The position numbers and the translations under genes were made by a program. Shown in pieces: positions 28,601 to 36,188 of a DNA stretch of 64,000 nucleotides (position 1 is the first letter of the stretch; each line of letters opens with the position of its first letter). A model generated the notes under the pieces. That model was given only the letters and a program-made list of their open reading frames with translations, was not told the DNA's origin and searched no databases. Origin of the DNA: Hoeflea sp. 108 (GTDB lineage: Bacteria; Pseudomonadota; Alphaproteobacteria; Rhizobiales; Rhizobiaceae); contig NZ_KB890024.1 of assembly GCF_000372965.1 (NCBI RefSeq), forward strand, positions 3,598,839 through 3,662,838. The letters run 5' to 3'.

Positions 28601-31600
28601 CGGTGTAGCTGTTGGCCCCGGTCAGCGTCATCTTGCTGTTCTGGCTCTTGACCAGAGAGCCACTGCCGCTGACGACGCCGCCATAGGTGGTTTCGTCGGA
28701 GCGATTGAAGGCAAGCCGGCCGTTGTTTTCGACGTCGCCTGCGATCCAGCCGGTGGTCGAGCCTTGGCCGATCTGCAGCGTGCCGCCCGAGATTTTGGTG
28801 CCACCGGTGTAGGTATTGTCAGCGGCCAGCGTCGTGGAGCCGGTGCCCTTCTGCTCGAACCCGCCGCTGCCGCTGATGACGCCGCTCAGCATAGTCGATG
28901 CGGCACGGTCCACGACCAGCTTCCCGTTGTTGGTGACAGCGCCGGCCAGCGCCCCACCGGCGCCGCCATTGCCGACCTGCAGCGTCGCGCCGGTGATGGT
29001 GGTGCCGCCCGTGTAGCTGTTGGTTCCTGCCAGGACGAGCGTTCCAGTGCCCGTCACGTTCAGCGCGCCGGCGCCGCTGAAGCCGCCCATCCAGGAGGTC
29101 AGGCTGTTGCTGCCGAGCGCAATCGTGCCGCCGCCTGCCCCGATCGTACCCGAACGGGTCATGTTGAAACTCGACCCGACGTCGAGCGTGCCGCCGTTGA
29201 AGTTAAGCGCACCGGTGCCCAGGTTCTCGTCGGCGACGACGGACAGCGTTCCACCGGCAAGCGTGGTGCCGCCGGAATAGGTGTTTGTACCTGACAGCGC
29301 CAGCTTGCCGCTGCCGCCGACGGTGAGGCCGCCTGCGCCACTGAGCACGCCCGAGAGCGACAATGTCGTGTCGGCAGCCGTGGTGATCGTACCCGAACTC
29401 GACAGGCTGACGGCCCGGCTGATGGTCGAGGTGGTGGTCGAGGCGAGCGTGCCGCCGGCGAACGTCAGCCCGCCGGTGCCCAGCGTGCTGTCGCCGGCGA
29501 TCTCCAGCGTGCCGGAGCTGAGTGTGGTGCCGCCGCTGTAGCTGTTGGTTGCATTGGTGAGCTTCAGCGTGCCGGCGCCGTTGACGTTGAGCGCGCCGGT
29601 GCCGGTGATCTGGCCTGCCTGGGTCAGCGTCGTTCCCGAGGCAGCCGCCAGTCCTCCGCCCGGGCCCGCAAGCACGATGCTGCGGTTGGCGGTCGTGGTG
29701 CCGCGCGTCTCGAGCGTCCCGCCCTGCAGCGTGAGCACGCCGGCGGCATTGCCAAGGCTGGAGTCGTCGAGGATCGAGAGCGTTCCGCCAATGAGCCTGG
29801 TGCCGCCGAGATACGTGTTTGCGCTGCTGAAGACGACCTTGCCGACCCCGGACACTGTGAGCGCACCCGCTCCGCTGAGCAGGCCGTTGTAGGTCAGCGT
29901 CGCCCCCGCCGACGCCGCGAGCCCGCCGCCTCCGGAACCGAGCGTTGCGTTGCGGCTGGTCGTCAGCGTCGATGTCGCCTGCAGGGTGCCGCCGTCGAAA
30001 GTCAGGTCCCCGCTGCCGAGGCTAGCATCCGACGATATGGCGAGGGTGCCGGCGCTGATGACGGTGCCGCCGCTGTAATCATTGGTTCCGCTCAGCGTCG
30101 CCGTGCCGGTGCCGGTCTTGTAAAGCGCTGCCGCGCCTCCGAGTTTCGCTGCGAAGGAGCCGGTATCCAGGTTGAAAGCGCTCGACGCCTCGATGGTTCC
30201 GGCGCCGGTGGCGCTGCCGCCCAATGCGGTGAAGGTGCCGACGGAGAGCTTGCGTCCGGCAGCGATGTCGACCGTGGCGCCGGTGCGATTGACCAGCTCG
30301 CTGATGCCGGACAGGCTGCCGCCCGACAGCGACAGCGTGCCGCCATCGTTGTTGAAGATGCCGGCGCCAATCACATCGCCATTCTTGACGTTGAACTGCC
30401 CGAGATTGGTCACCGCCCCCCAGCTGGACTTGACCGTCGCGGTGCCGTTGAGATTGAGAACCGATCCGGCATAGTTGAAAAAGCCGGTTCCCGCGTCGAT
30501 GATGCCCTGATCGGCAACGTTGATCGTGCCTCGGTTGTTGAATTCGGCATAGGTGGTTTCGAGTTTCGCTCCAGAGCCGATATTGATCGTTGCGTAATTG
30601 GTGCCGGCGCCGAGGCTCAGCCACCTCGATGCACCGAGCGTGACCAGGCCATAGTTCTGCAGGTCGTGGATCGCCTTGGCATCGTTGGCAGCCGTGCTGC
30701 CTTCGACCTTCATCTCGGCCCCGCCGTCCACCAGTATCCAGGTCGGGCGCGTGCCGCCCGAATAGTTGCCCGAAATCGTGGTCGTGCCGGCGCCCAGGTG
30801 GATCGCGCCCTGTACGGTGCCCTGGTTGGGTGCGGTGCCCAGGCTGTTGACCCTGTTGGTGCCGCCTGTGATGTAGATCGCGTCCTGACCGTTGTCGGCT
30901 CGCCGGATCGCCCCCGCAGTACCGATGGTGATGTCGAGATTCTGGCCGCGAATACCGACGCCCGCGCTGCCGTTGGCGGCCTTGTTGGAGCCCCAGCCGC
31001 CGCCGGAGCCGCCACCACCGGGAGCAACATCGCCATTGACGATAATCGTTGCGCCATTCGGATCGGTGACGGAGATGCCGTGGCCGCCATGGCCGCCGGC
31101 GCCCATGTCGCTGGCTCGCAGGGCGCCACCCGGCCCGCCATTGGTATTGCCTTCGGTCCCGTCGCCGCCGGCTCCTCCGCGCACAAACACGCCGGCGCCT
31201 ACGGTTATGGTCGCAGCGCCACTGGTGCCGCCGACGAGAATACCGCTGCCGCCACCGCCGCCACCGCCGCCACCGGCAATCGAAGTGCCACCGATCTGGA
31301 CACCACCGTAACCACCCTTGCCGCCAATGCCGCCAGACGAATTCTGGCCGACAGTGACGTTGCCGGAGTTGATGACCAGCCCCGCGCCGCCGCCGCCTCC
31401 GCCACCGCCGCCGCCCGCACCGTTGTAGCCGGCGCCACCGCCGCCGCCGCTGTCGGCAGCACCTCCACCGCCGCCGCCAAACCCCGAAGTACCGCCGTTG
31501 CCGCCGCTGCTGCCGGAAGGTTGGCCGTTGCCGGACTGGCCGCCGCCGCCGCCGCCGCCGCCAGCAGCCAAGACCGCCGGGAGGCCGGTACCTCCGGCCC

Positions 31601-31838
31601 TGGTGCCGGAACCATTGCCGCCAGCTCCGCCATCATTGCCCCGTGTCTGCGCCGATGCGGACTGGATTGCGGGCGACAGCACCAACGGCGCGACAAGCGC
31701 CGTGCAGGCAAGCAAGGCGAAGCGGTAGCGGCCGTAACAGGAAGGCCCTGCCGCCCTGCCGGCGGCCTGGCTCCGAGGCTCCGGCGCGACACGTTCGTCA
31801 TGGCCGGCGTTCGGTCGGCGGCTGCGGATGCTGCTCAC
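22689..31838 (-). CDS. Giant autotransporter with about 20 beta-strand repeats
   Basis: About 3,049 residues, type V secretion. Seen: an extended N-region and hydrophobic signal peptide (about residues 37-64, ending SASAQ), a Gly-rich segment of about 240 residues with PGRS-like GGGGG runs, roughly 20 autotransporter-associated repeats of the form GTGTLVLAGTNSYTGGTT, and a C-terminal beta-barrel of about 270 residues ending in Phe. The passenger is a predicted beta-helix. Two long near-duplicate linker units (about 27740-27985 and 25095-25385, both containing FWDG) divide it into three passenger modules. GTG 31838 was chosen because GGGAAG precedes it; GTG 31898 would add 20 residues. Probably an adhesin. 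Confidence 0.9.
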   Translation of the reverse strand: MSSIRSRRPNAGHDERVAPEPRSQAAGRAAGPSCYGRYRFALLACTALVAPLVLSPAIQSASAQTRGNDGGAGGNGSGTRAGGTGLPAVLAAGGGGGGGGQSGNGQPSGSSGGNGGTSGFGGGGGGAADSGGGGGAGYNGAGGGGGGGGGGAGLVINSGNVTVGQNSSGGIGGKGGYGGVQIGGTSIAGGGGGGGGGSGILVGGTSGAATITVGAGVFVRGGAGGDGTEGNTNGGPGGALRASDMGAGGHGGHGISVTDPNGATIIVNGDVAPGGGGSGGGWGSNKAANGSAGVGIRGQNLDITIGTAGAIRRADNGQDAIYITGGTNRVNSLGTAPNQGTVQGAIHLGAGTTTISGNYSGGTRPTWILVDGGAEMKVEGSTAANDAKAIHDLQNYGLVTLGASRWLSLGAGTNYATINIGSGAKLETTYAEFNNRGTINVADQGIIDAGTGFFNYAGSVLNLNGTATVKSSWGAVTNLGQFNVKNGDVIGAGIFNNDGGTLSLSGGSLSGISELVNRTGATVDIAAGRKLSVGTFTALGGSATGAGTIEASSAFNLDTGSFAAKLGGAAALYKTGTGTATLSGTNDYSGGTVISAGTLAISSDASLGSGDLTFDGGTLQATSTLTTSRNATLGSGGGGLAASAGATLTYNGLLSGAGALTVSGVGKVVFSSANTYLGGTRLIGGTLSILDDSSLGNAAGVLTLQGGTLETRGTTTANRSIVLAGPGGGLAAASGTTLTQAGQITGTGALNVNGAGTLKLTNATNSYSGGTTLSSGTLEIAGDSTLGTGGLTFAGGTLASTTTSTISRAVSLSSSGTITTAADTTLSLSGVLSGAGGLTVGGSGKLALSGTNTYSGGTTLAGGTLSVVADENLGTGALNFNGGTLDVGSSFNMTRSGTIGAGGGTIALGSNSLTSWMGGFSGAGALNVTGTGTLVLAGTNSYTGGTTITGATLQVGNGGAGGALAGAVTNNGKLVVDRAASTMLSGVISGSGGFEQKGTGSTTLAADNTYTGGTKISGGTLQIGQGSTTGWIAGDVENNGRLAFNRSDETTYGGVVSGSGSLVKSQNSKMTLTGANSYTGGTTITGGTLVVGDGATSGTLGSGGIENYGTIAFNRSDVVTIDDVISGDGQFRQEGSGTTVLTGTSTYTGTTSVTSGKLVVNGSIASSSGITVGANGAIGGAGTIGSTYVYGTLSAGNSPGTLTVDGNLTLDASSTSVFELGTSGVAGGPTNDLVIVNGDLTLGGTLETPDAVTGYYRLFNVSGTVTGSFDTLPTDAFISTAVANQVNLLIRNGDQLLQFWDGSDLTGNGTVDGGSGTWNASNGNWTGAPGEANFNDGWRGEVGVFAGTAGTVTVSGTLAFQGLQFATNGYSLTGGILALSGNPYDNEDASFINTDSSVKAVISSVIADGDKTSLDKLGLGTLVLAADNTYTGKTTISAGTLQIGNGGTSGSVAGDIINNSVLAFNRSDDALVFDGYIAGTGRLEQNGTGTTTLTGYNYYTGGTYINAGTLQIGNGGSIKGNVFNNSALVFNDTVANGEFEGDISGTGTVLVTGNSIVVMSGDVSHSGGTTIDSGSVLQIGDTETSGTLSGDVSNSGQLVFDRSDDSSFGGDISGSGDLKKYGAGKLTLSGDSSGFDGIVYMNAGTLRVENSSAAGTGYLMMFGGGLDYGADVDLANTMILQQENTVLSVASGTATHSGYILGGGSEPRAVEKTGDGTLVVKAMQHGGDTVVSEGTLKAGNSGALDLDSAVTVKAGATLDFDGFDQTIGSLAGAGSLTLGAGYLTTGGNDGSTEFSGVISGSGGLSKAGTGVFTLSGANTYTGPTWVDAGRLKAGATNSFSSRSSIDVASGATLDLDGYDQIIGSLTGAGGVALGAGTLTTGGDDSWTNFSGIINGTGGLIKKGTGTFTLSGANAYTGATKVDAGTLRAGAANTIDSASAVSVGSGATFDLNGHNQAIASLAGAGNVKLGSGTLTAGNGNDTEFSGVMSGTGGFTKQGTGKQTMSGDNTYTGDTSVNAGELQVNGKLGGTAVTVDSGATLSGSGTIAGSVTVSDGGHIAPGAGKGTLSVGSLLLRSGANLDFELGEDSDRIDVDGNLTLDGTLNVSGGNDFGAGIYRLINYGGTLVDNGLVIGTVPGAFQASDLSIQTQVASQVNLINTGGTALSFWDGGANANLNNGIIDGGDGTWSAGGGNWTRQDGAYNAAMAPRPGYAIFQGTAGTVTVEDDEGDIAVTGMQFVTSGYTIKGDAIGLADAATTIRVGDGTVASAGTTATIESELTGSGGLVKDDYGTLVLSGANTYAGGTVIKGGTLSISSDANLGAASGGLVFLGGILTNTAEMTTARGIELRLAGGTFDTEDDLTASGVISGQGKLTKTGDGKLILTGANTYEGGTRISAGTLELGGGGTSGSISGAIENNAVLALNRSNLMTLAGAISGSGSVRQVGSGKTVLTGTNTYTGGTTISAGTLSGSATSFGTGTILNDAALIVDQGTNASMANVINGTGTFTKSGTGTLTLTGISLLSGATTVSAGKLAVDGSLAASSVTVEGGAALGGNGTVGKITALSGATVAAGSNLGKLTVKGDASFASGSTFQVDVDTTRSGRLEVEGKATMSGGAVRVLAGSGTYAPSTQYTILTAASGVFGQFASVTTNLAFLTPTLTYTANSVGLSLDRNDIKFSDIALTRNQFATGKATEALDNKHAIYKAMVNLDEDGARRALDSLSGEIHGSVSGMLAEDSRFLANAANDRIRAAFGDVVPAALPVMAYGPGGLELADAATERMAFWSQAYGAWSNISSDGNASGFDSTTGGLIAGADAAFGDNIRLGVFGGYSHSSFDTDALKSNGSSDGYHAGVFAGGQWGAFGLRGGAAYSWNSIDTSRKVAFGGFSDNLTAEYDAATTQVFAEAGYRLERGDAIVEPFANLAYINVRTDGFTEKGGPAALTASASTTETTFATLGVRASRDVVLGDAKATLRGMVGWRHAFGEITPLTSVAFAGGNAFTIAGAPVARDAVVVEAGVDFDLSPAATLGLSYTGQLGGGAVDQSFKADLAVRF

Positions 31839-32086
31839 GTGGTCTTCCCTGGCTCGCGGACGCAGACCGTCAGCCGGCGAAGCGCAAAGCTCCGCCACCG
31901 CCGAAAACAGCAGGGCTGTCGGTCGCAGGTCACACTGATTTCAAGTTCACTGCGGCGCTCGCCCCAAAACCCCAAGCACCGACGCGCCGGACCCTATGCC
32001 TGCCCAAAAATGCGGTCAATTGTTAGAGGTTGACTATTATTGGGGCCATTTTTGCCAGCATTCCTAGATGCTTAAGCAAAATCTAA
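31839..32086. other. Promoter side of the autotransporter, no gene seen
   Basis: Nothing convincing is encoded here. The AT-richer part near 32020-32070 (GGTTGACTATTATTGG) could hold the autotransporter promoter or the vestige of the promoter of the adjacent porin pseudogene. Confidence 0.3.
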
Positions 32087-32371
32087 TGCATCGAATACAG
32101 CGGTCGCCGCGATGCCTACCAGTTCCCAAACAAGGTGACGCTTGGCGTCGATGCCGATGCTGCGTGGAGCGATGCAGACTACAGAAGCACGGTTTTCAAC
32201 CCGGCAGGACTTACCGGTCGGAAATCCAGATGCGCTGGATATCGACGCGGTCGGAGCTGCCAGAATTCGGCTTGGTTATGCTGTTGAGCGGTTCTGCCCT
32301 ATGTCGCCGACGGTGTCGCTTTCGCGGGCGCATAAGACGATATTCGCATAGGCGTAGCGTGCAAGTTTTGA
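32087..32371 (+). pseudogene. Decayed Omp25/Omp31-type outer membrane porin fragment
   Basis: Pieces of a rhizobial Omp25/Omp31-like beta-barrel appear in successive frames. Frame one reads DAYQFPNKVTLGVDADAAWS and continues DADYRSTVFNPAGLTG (32111-32218). A second frame gives EIQMRWIST (from about 32221). A third gives ARIRLGYAVERF (from about 32261). A fourth gives PYVADGVAFAGA and, after a stop, DDIRIGVACKF with a terminal Phe and TGA at 32369-32371, as in intact porins. At least three frameshifts and a stop disable it. The middle is shortened, suggesting a deletion. The start is not found. Confidence 0.7.
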
Positions 32372-32374
32372 TCG

Positions 32375-32399
32375 GATCATCGGGCGCGACCCGATGATC
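32375..32399 (+). terminator. Hairpin after the porin pseudogene
   Basis: GATCATCGGG (32375-32384) pairs perfectly with CCCGATGATC (32390-32399). It lies 4 bases after the porin stop codon, where the original gene's terminator would be; no T run remains. The following bases to 32561 hold no gene that I can support. Confidence 0.6.
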
Positions 32400-32561
32400 G
32401 GCCGGAGAAAGCTGTCGAACCGATCCGCGCCGAATGCTCGTGCGGCTGCCGCGACATCGGCAGTTCAATAGACATTCGCCGGCAGCCAGACTCAGCCATG
32501 GATGTCCCGGCGACAACGACCAAAGCGCGGCTTCGGGCGGGCGCCCGGGCGAAATCCCACC

Positions 32562-33467
32562 CTATCCCGCACTCGCCAGTGCAAAGTGATTGTCGCCGGC
32601 CCTCAGGACCTCGCGCCCATCCATGGCAGCAGCACGGCGGACGGCGTCGGCCTCTTCAGGATCGAGCCGCGAGGCCATGTCCGTGAAGCGACGCTCCGGG
32701 TCGGGAACGGCCGACAGCAGAAGCCTGGTGTAGGGATGCTGCGGGTTGTCGATGATCGAGCCGCAATCGCCCCACTCGACGATCTGGCCGCTGTACATGA
32801 CCGCGATGTCCTCGGCGACATAGCGCGCGGTGGCGATATCGTGGGTGATGTAGAGGATGCCGAGGTTGCGGCTCGTCTTCATCTCGTTGAGCAGGTTGAG
32901 CACGCCGAGGCGGACGGAGACGTCGAGCATCGACGTCGGTTCGTCCGCTACCAGCACCTGCGGCTGGGCCGAGAGCGCGCGCGCAATGTTGACACGCTGG
33001 CGCTGGCCGCCCGAAAGCTCGTGCGGATATTTCGCGGCGACGATGGCAGGGTCGAGCTTCACCGCTTCGAGCTGCTTGTTCACCTCCGCGTCGATGTCAC
33101 GGGAAGCGATGTCGGGGCGGTGCAGGCTCAGCGTGCGCTTGAGGTGATAGGCGATGGTGTGGACCGGGTTCAGCGAGGCGAACGGGTCCTGGAAGATCAT
33201 CTGCACGGCGCGCCGGTAGGCGGCGAGATCGCGGCCGCGCAGGCCCGCGGTCGGCGCGCCCTTGAACAGCACCCGGCCGGCGCCGGGCATGTATTCCAGC
33301 ATCGCCATGCGCGCGCAGGTGGTCTTGCCGCTGCCGGATTCGCCGACGATCGCCAACGCCCGGCCGCTGTTGAGCGAGAAGTTGATCGAGCGCGCCGCAT
33401 GGACGGCAAAGCTGCCGTGACCGAACGACTTGCTGACGGCATCGAAGCGCAGAAGCGGTTCGCTCAT
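32562..33467 (-). CDS. Dipeptide/oligopeptide ABC transporter ATPase, DppF/OppF-like
   Basis: A 301-residue ATPase. Seen: Walker A GESGSGKT (about residues 42-49), Q-loop MIFQDPFASLNP, signature LSGGQRQR, Walker B VLVADEPTSMLD, H-loop ITHD, and the C-terminal oligopeptide-transporter extension NPQHPYTRLLLSAVPDPE. Last gene of the five-gene importer. Its ATG 33467 overlaps the stop of the preceding ATPase by 4 nt. It works as a heterodimer with that ATPase. Confidence 0.93.
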   Translation of the reverse strand: MSEPLLRFDAVSKSFGHGSFAVHAARSINFSLNSGRALAIVGESGSGKTTCARMAMLEYMPGAGRVLFKGAPTAGLRGRDLAAYRRAVQMIFQDPFASLNPVHTIAYHLKRTLSLHRPDIASRDIDAEVNKQLEAVKLDPAIVAAKYPHELSGGQRQRVNIARALSAQPQVLVADEPTSMLDVSVRLGVLNLLNEMKTSRNLGILYITHDIATARYVAEDIAVMYSGQIVEWGDCGSIIDNPQHPYTRLLLSAVPDPERRFTDMASRLDPEEADAVRRAAAMDGREVLRAGDNHFALASAG

Positions 33468-34267
33468 CCCAGCACCCCTCCCTTGAGCGATGGGAACGAC
33501 GCCCACAGCTTCTTGGTGTAGTCATGTTGCGGGCGACGGAAGATCTCGTCCGACGGACCCTGTTCGACGAGCTTGCCCTGCAGCATCACGCCGATGCGGT
33601 CGCAGAACTGCACCATCAGCCCGAGGTCATGGGTGATGAACAGCACCGAGAACCCCATCTGTCGCCGGAGTTCGTCGATGCGCTGCAGGATCTCGCGCTG
33701 GACGACCACGTCGAGCGCCGTCGTCGGCTCGTCCATGATCACGAGCTTCGGATTGAGCGCCATGCAGATGGCGATGACGATGCGCTGGCGCATGCCGCCT
33801 GAGAACTGGTGCGGATAGTCGCGCATGCGCTCGGGCTTGATGTCGACCAGCCTGAGCATCTCGGCGGTCCGCTCGCGCGCCTGCTTGCGCGTGCAGCGGT
33901 TGTGGGTGGCGAGCACGTCGTAGAACTGCTCTTCGATGCGCAGCACCGGGTTAAGCGAGTTCATGGCGCTCTGGAACACCATCGCCACCTCGCGCCAGCG
34001 GAAGTCGCGCAGCGCCTTGTCGTCGAGCCCGAGCACATCGCGGCCGGCGAGCCGGATTTCGCTGCCCTTGCGGATCAGCGCCGGCGGCCCGTGCAGGCGG
34101 CTGACGGCGAAGGCAACCGTGCTCTTGCCGCAGCCGGATTCGCCGGCGAGACCGAACACCTCGCCCGGGGCCACGTCGAAGGACACCTGGTCGACGGCGC
34201 GGAAGTCCTTTTCAGCGCCGATATAGTCGATGGTGAGGTTCTTCACCGAGAGCAGAGCTTCATTCAC
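33464..34267 (-). CDS. Dipeptide/oligopeptide ABC transporter ATPase, DppD/OppD-like
   Basis: A 267-residue ATPase, on the short side for DppD (usually about 320-330). Seen: Walker A GESGCGKS, Q-loop MVFQSAMNSLNPV, signature FSGGMRQR, Walker B LVIMDEPTTALD and ITHD. The C-terminal oligopeptide extension is cut down to PQHDYTKKLWASFPSLKGGV, so the usual Cys-rich iron-sulfur-like tail is missing. The start is GTG 34267, overlapping the previous permease stop by 4 nt (GTGA); no ATG is in frame nearby. Confidence 0.9.
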   Translation of the reverse strand: MNEALLSVKNLTIDYIGAEKDFRAVDQVSFDVAPGEVFGLAGESGCGKSTVAFAVSRLHGPPALIRKGSEIRLAGRDVLGLDDKALRDFRWREVAMVFQSAMNSLNPVLRIEEQFYDVLATHNRCTRKQARERTAEMLRLVDIKPERMRDYPHQFSGGMRQRIVIAICMALNPKLVIMDEPTTALDVVVQREILQRIDELRRQMGFSVLFITHDLGLMVQFCDRIGVMLQGKLVEQGPSDEIFRRPQHDYTKKLWASFPSLKGGVLG

Positions 34268-35154
34268 AGGCGGCCCTCCCCCGACTTGACCAGGCTTGCC
34301 CAGCGGCCGAGGCTGCTGCCGGTGCGCAGGCGCGGATTGGCGATCTCGTCGACGGCGAAGTTGAGCAGCGACAGGCCGATGCCCAAAAGCGCGAGCGCGA
34401 TGCAAGGCGCAAGGATATCCCACCAGGCGCCGACCGACAGAGCCGAGGCCTTCTGCGCGTTGTAGAGCATGGTGCCCCACGAGATGACGTTGGGGTCGCC
34501 GAGGCCGAGGAATTCGAGCGTCGCCTCGGTGATGACGGCGAAGATCACGCTGCCGATGAAGTTGATGCCGACAATGGACAGCACGTTCGGGAAAATCTCG
34601 AAGGCCATGATGCGCCATTGCGGTTCGCCCATCATCTCGGCGGCCTTGACGAAGTCGCGCTGCTTGACCGACAGCGTCTCGGCGCGCGTGACGCGCGCGC
34701 CCCAGGCCCAGGACGTGATGCCGAGGATGACGGCGATCACCATGGGGCCGGCCTGGCCGACGAAAGCTGCGATGACCAGCAGCAGCGGCAGGTTGGGCAC
34801 CACCAGCACCATGTTGGTGAGGAAGCTGATGACCTCGTCGGTCTTGCCGCCGCGATAGCCGGCGATGATGCCGAGCGCGGTGCCGACGACGGTTATCAGC
34901 AGGCCGGCGGCGAAGCCGACAGCAAGCGAGGTGCGGGCGCCGTAGATCAGCCGCGCCCAGACGTCCTGGCCGAGTCGCGTCGTGCCGAGTATGTGGTCGG
35001 CAGACGGCGGCTGGTGCGGCCGGCCGGTGCGGGCGGCAGGCGCATATTCGGTCAACAGCGGCGCAAAGATGGCGATCAGGACGATGATCGTCACGATCGT
35101 CAGGCCGACGGCCGCCTTGCGGTTGCGCTTGAGGCCAATGAGCAGTTGAGCCAT
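34264..35154 (-). CDS. Dipeptide-type ABC transporter permease, DppC/OppC-like
   Basis: A 296-residue permease with an N-terminal helix (about 14-36), a periplasmic loop containing RPHQPPSADHILGTTRLGQDVWARL (the hallmark of DppC-like proteins: GTDxxGRD variant GTTRLGQD) and five more helices with the EAA-like AAEMMGEPQWRIMAFEIFPNV. Start at ATG 35154 because GGGGAG lies 8 nt before it; GTG 35163 in frame sits too close to that site. Pairs with the DppB-like permease. Confidence 0.9.
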   Translation of the reverse strand: MAQLLIGLKRNRKAAVGLTIVTIIVLIAIFAPLLTEYAPAARTGRPHQPPSADHILGTTRLGQDVWARLIYGARTSLAVGFAAGLLITVVGTALGIIAGYRGGKTDEVISFLTNMVLVVPNLPLLLVIAAFVGQAGPMVIAVILGITSWAWGARVTRAETLSVKQRDFVKAAEMMGEPQWRIMAFEIFPNVLSIVGINFIGSVIFAVITEATLEFLGLGDPNVISWGTMLYNAQKASALSVGAWWDILAPCIALALLGIGLSLLNFAVDEIANPRLRTGSSLGRWASLVKSGEGRL

Positions 35155-35155
35155 G

Positions 35156-36136
35156 TCAGCCACTCCCCTTCAGGCGTGGGTCGAGCAGGACATAGGTCAC
35201 GTCGACGATGAAATTGGCGACCAGCATGGCAGCCGTCATGACGAGCAGCTGGCCCTGGATCACGGGATAGTCGCGGGCGAGGATCGCCTGGTAGAGCGTG
35301 TTGCCGAGACCCGGATAATTGAAGACGACCTCGGTCACCAGCGAGCCGCCAAGCACGGTGCCCAGCGCAATCGCGAGGCTGGAGACGGCCGGCAGCAGCG
35401 CGTTGCGTGCGGCGTACCACACCATCACGCGCCGGTCCGACAAGCCCTTGGCGCGCGCCATGACGACATAGTCCTGGCCGAGCAGGTTGATCATGTTGTT
35501 GCGCATGGTGACGGTGAAGCCGCCTGTCAGGACCACGCACAGCGTAATCATCGGCAGAAGCGCGTGATAAAGCACGCTGCCGGCAAACTGCAGGGTAAAG
35601 GACGGATCGAGCGCCGGATCATGCGCATAGCCGGTCGGGAACCAGCCGAAGGTGAAGCCAAAGAAATAGAGCGCCACCAGCGAGGTCACCACGGCAGGGA
35701 TCGAGGTGGCGAAGATCGAGCAGACCGATATGACCACGTCGATCCGGGTGCCGCGCCGCCACGCCGCGACCATGCCGAGGAAGCTGCCGAGGATGAAGCT
35801 GATGATGGTGGCGGTACCGACAAGCCCCACGGTCCAGACCAGCGCCCGGCCGAGCAGCTCGGTCACCGGCAGCGGGAAATACTTCACCGACATGCCGAGA
35901 TCGCCGGTGAAGATGCTGGCGAGGTAGGTCAGGTATTGCTGCCAGATCGGCCCGTCGACGAAGCCGAAGGTGAGCTTCAGCGCCGCAAGGCTTTCCGGCG
36001 GCAGCTCCGTGGCCGCGCTCGAAAACATCAGCGCCACCGGATCGCCCGGCATCATGCGCGGCAGGAAGAAATTGATCGTCGCCGCCGCGATGAACGCGGC
36101 GAGGTAGAACAATGTCCGTCGGAGAAGGAATGGCAT
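35156..36136 (-). CDS. Dipeptide-type ABC transporter permease, DppB/OppB-like
   Basis: A 326-residue permease. Seen: N-terminal helix (MPFLLRRTLFYLAAFIAAATINFFLPR), the DppB-type MPGDPVALMF, then five helices and the EAA loop ARAKGLSDRRVMVWYAARNALLP. Partner of the DppC-like permease downstream, whose start lies 1 nt past this stop codon. Located 52 nt after the binding-protein gene in one transcription unit. Confidence 0.92.
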   Translation of the reverse strand: MPFLLRRTLFYLAAFIAAATINFFLPRMMPGDPVALMFSSAATELPPESLAALKLTFGFVDGPIWQQYLTYLASIFTGDLGMSVKYFPLPVTELLGRALVWTVGLVGTATIISFILGSFLGMVAAWRRGTRIDVVISVCSIFATSIPAVVTSLVALYFFGFTFGWFPTGYAHDPALDPSFTLQFAGSVLYHALLPMITLCVVLTGGFTVTMRNNMINLLGQDYVVMARAKGLSDRRVMVWYAARNALLPAVSSLAIALGTVLGGSLVTEVVFNYPGLGNTLYQAILARDYPVIQGQLLVMTAAMLVANFIVDVTYVLLDPRLKGSG

Positions 36137-36188
36137 CGGCTCAGATTGGCAGGGCCGTTTCCGGCCCCGCCAACTCCCTAGTAGGACG

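Noticed and set aside
31205..31801. Gly/Ala-rich repeats as CRISPR or tandem DNA repeat array
   Set aside because: They are codon-level repeats (GGC/GCC-type) in the autotransporter head, with no equal-length direct repeats or unique spacers.
32068..32397. A 109-codon intact ORF over the porin remnant
   Set aside because: The frame is Arg/Cys-rich and unlike any protein; the porin signal moves across frames, so a pseudogene explains it better.
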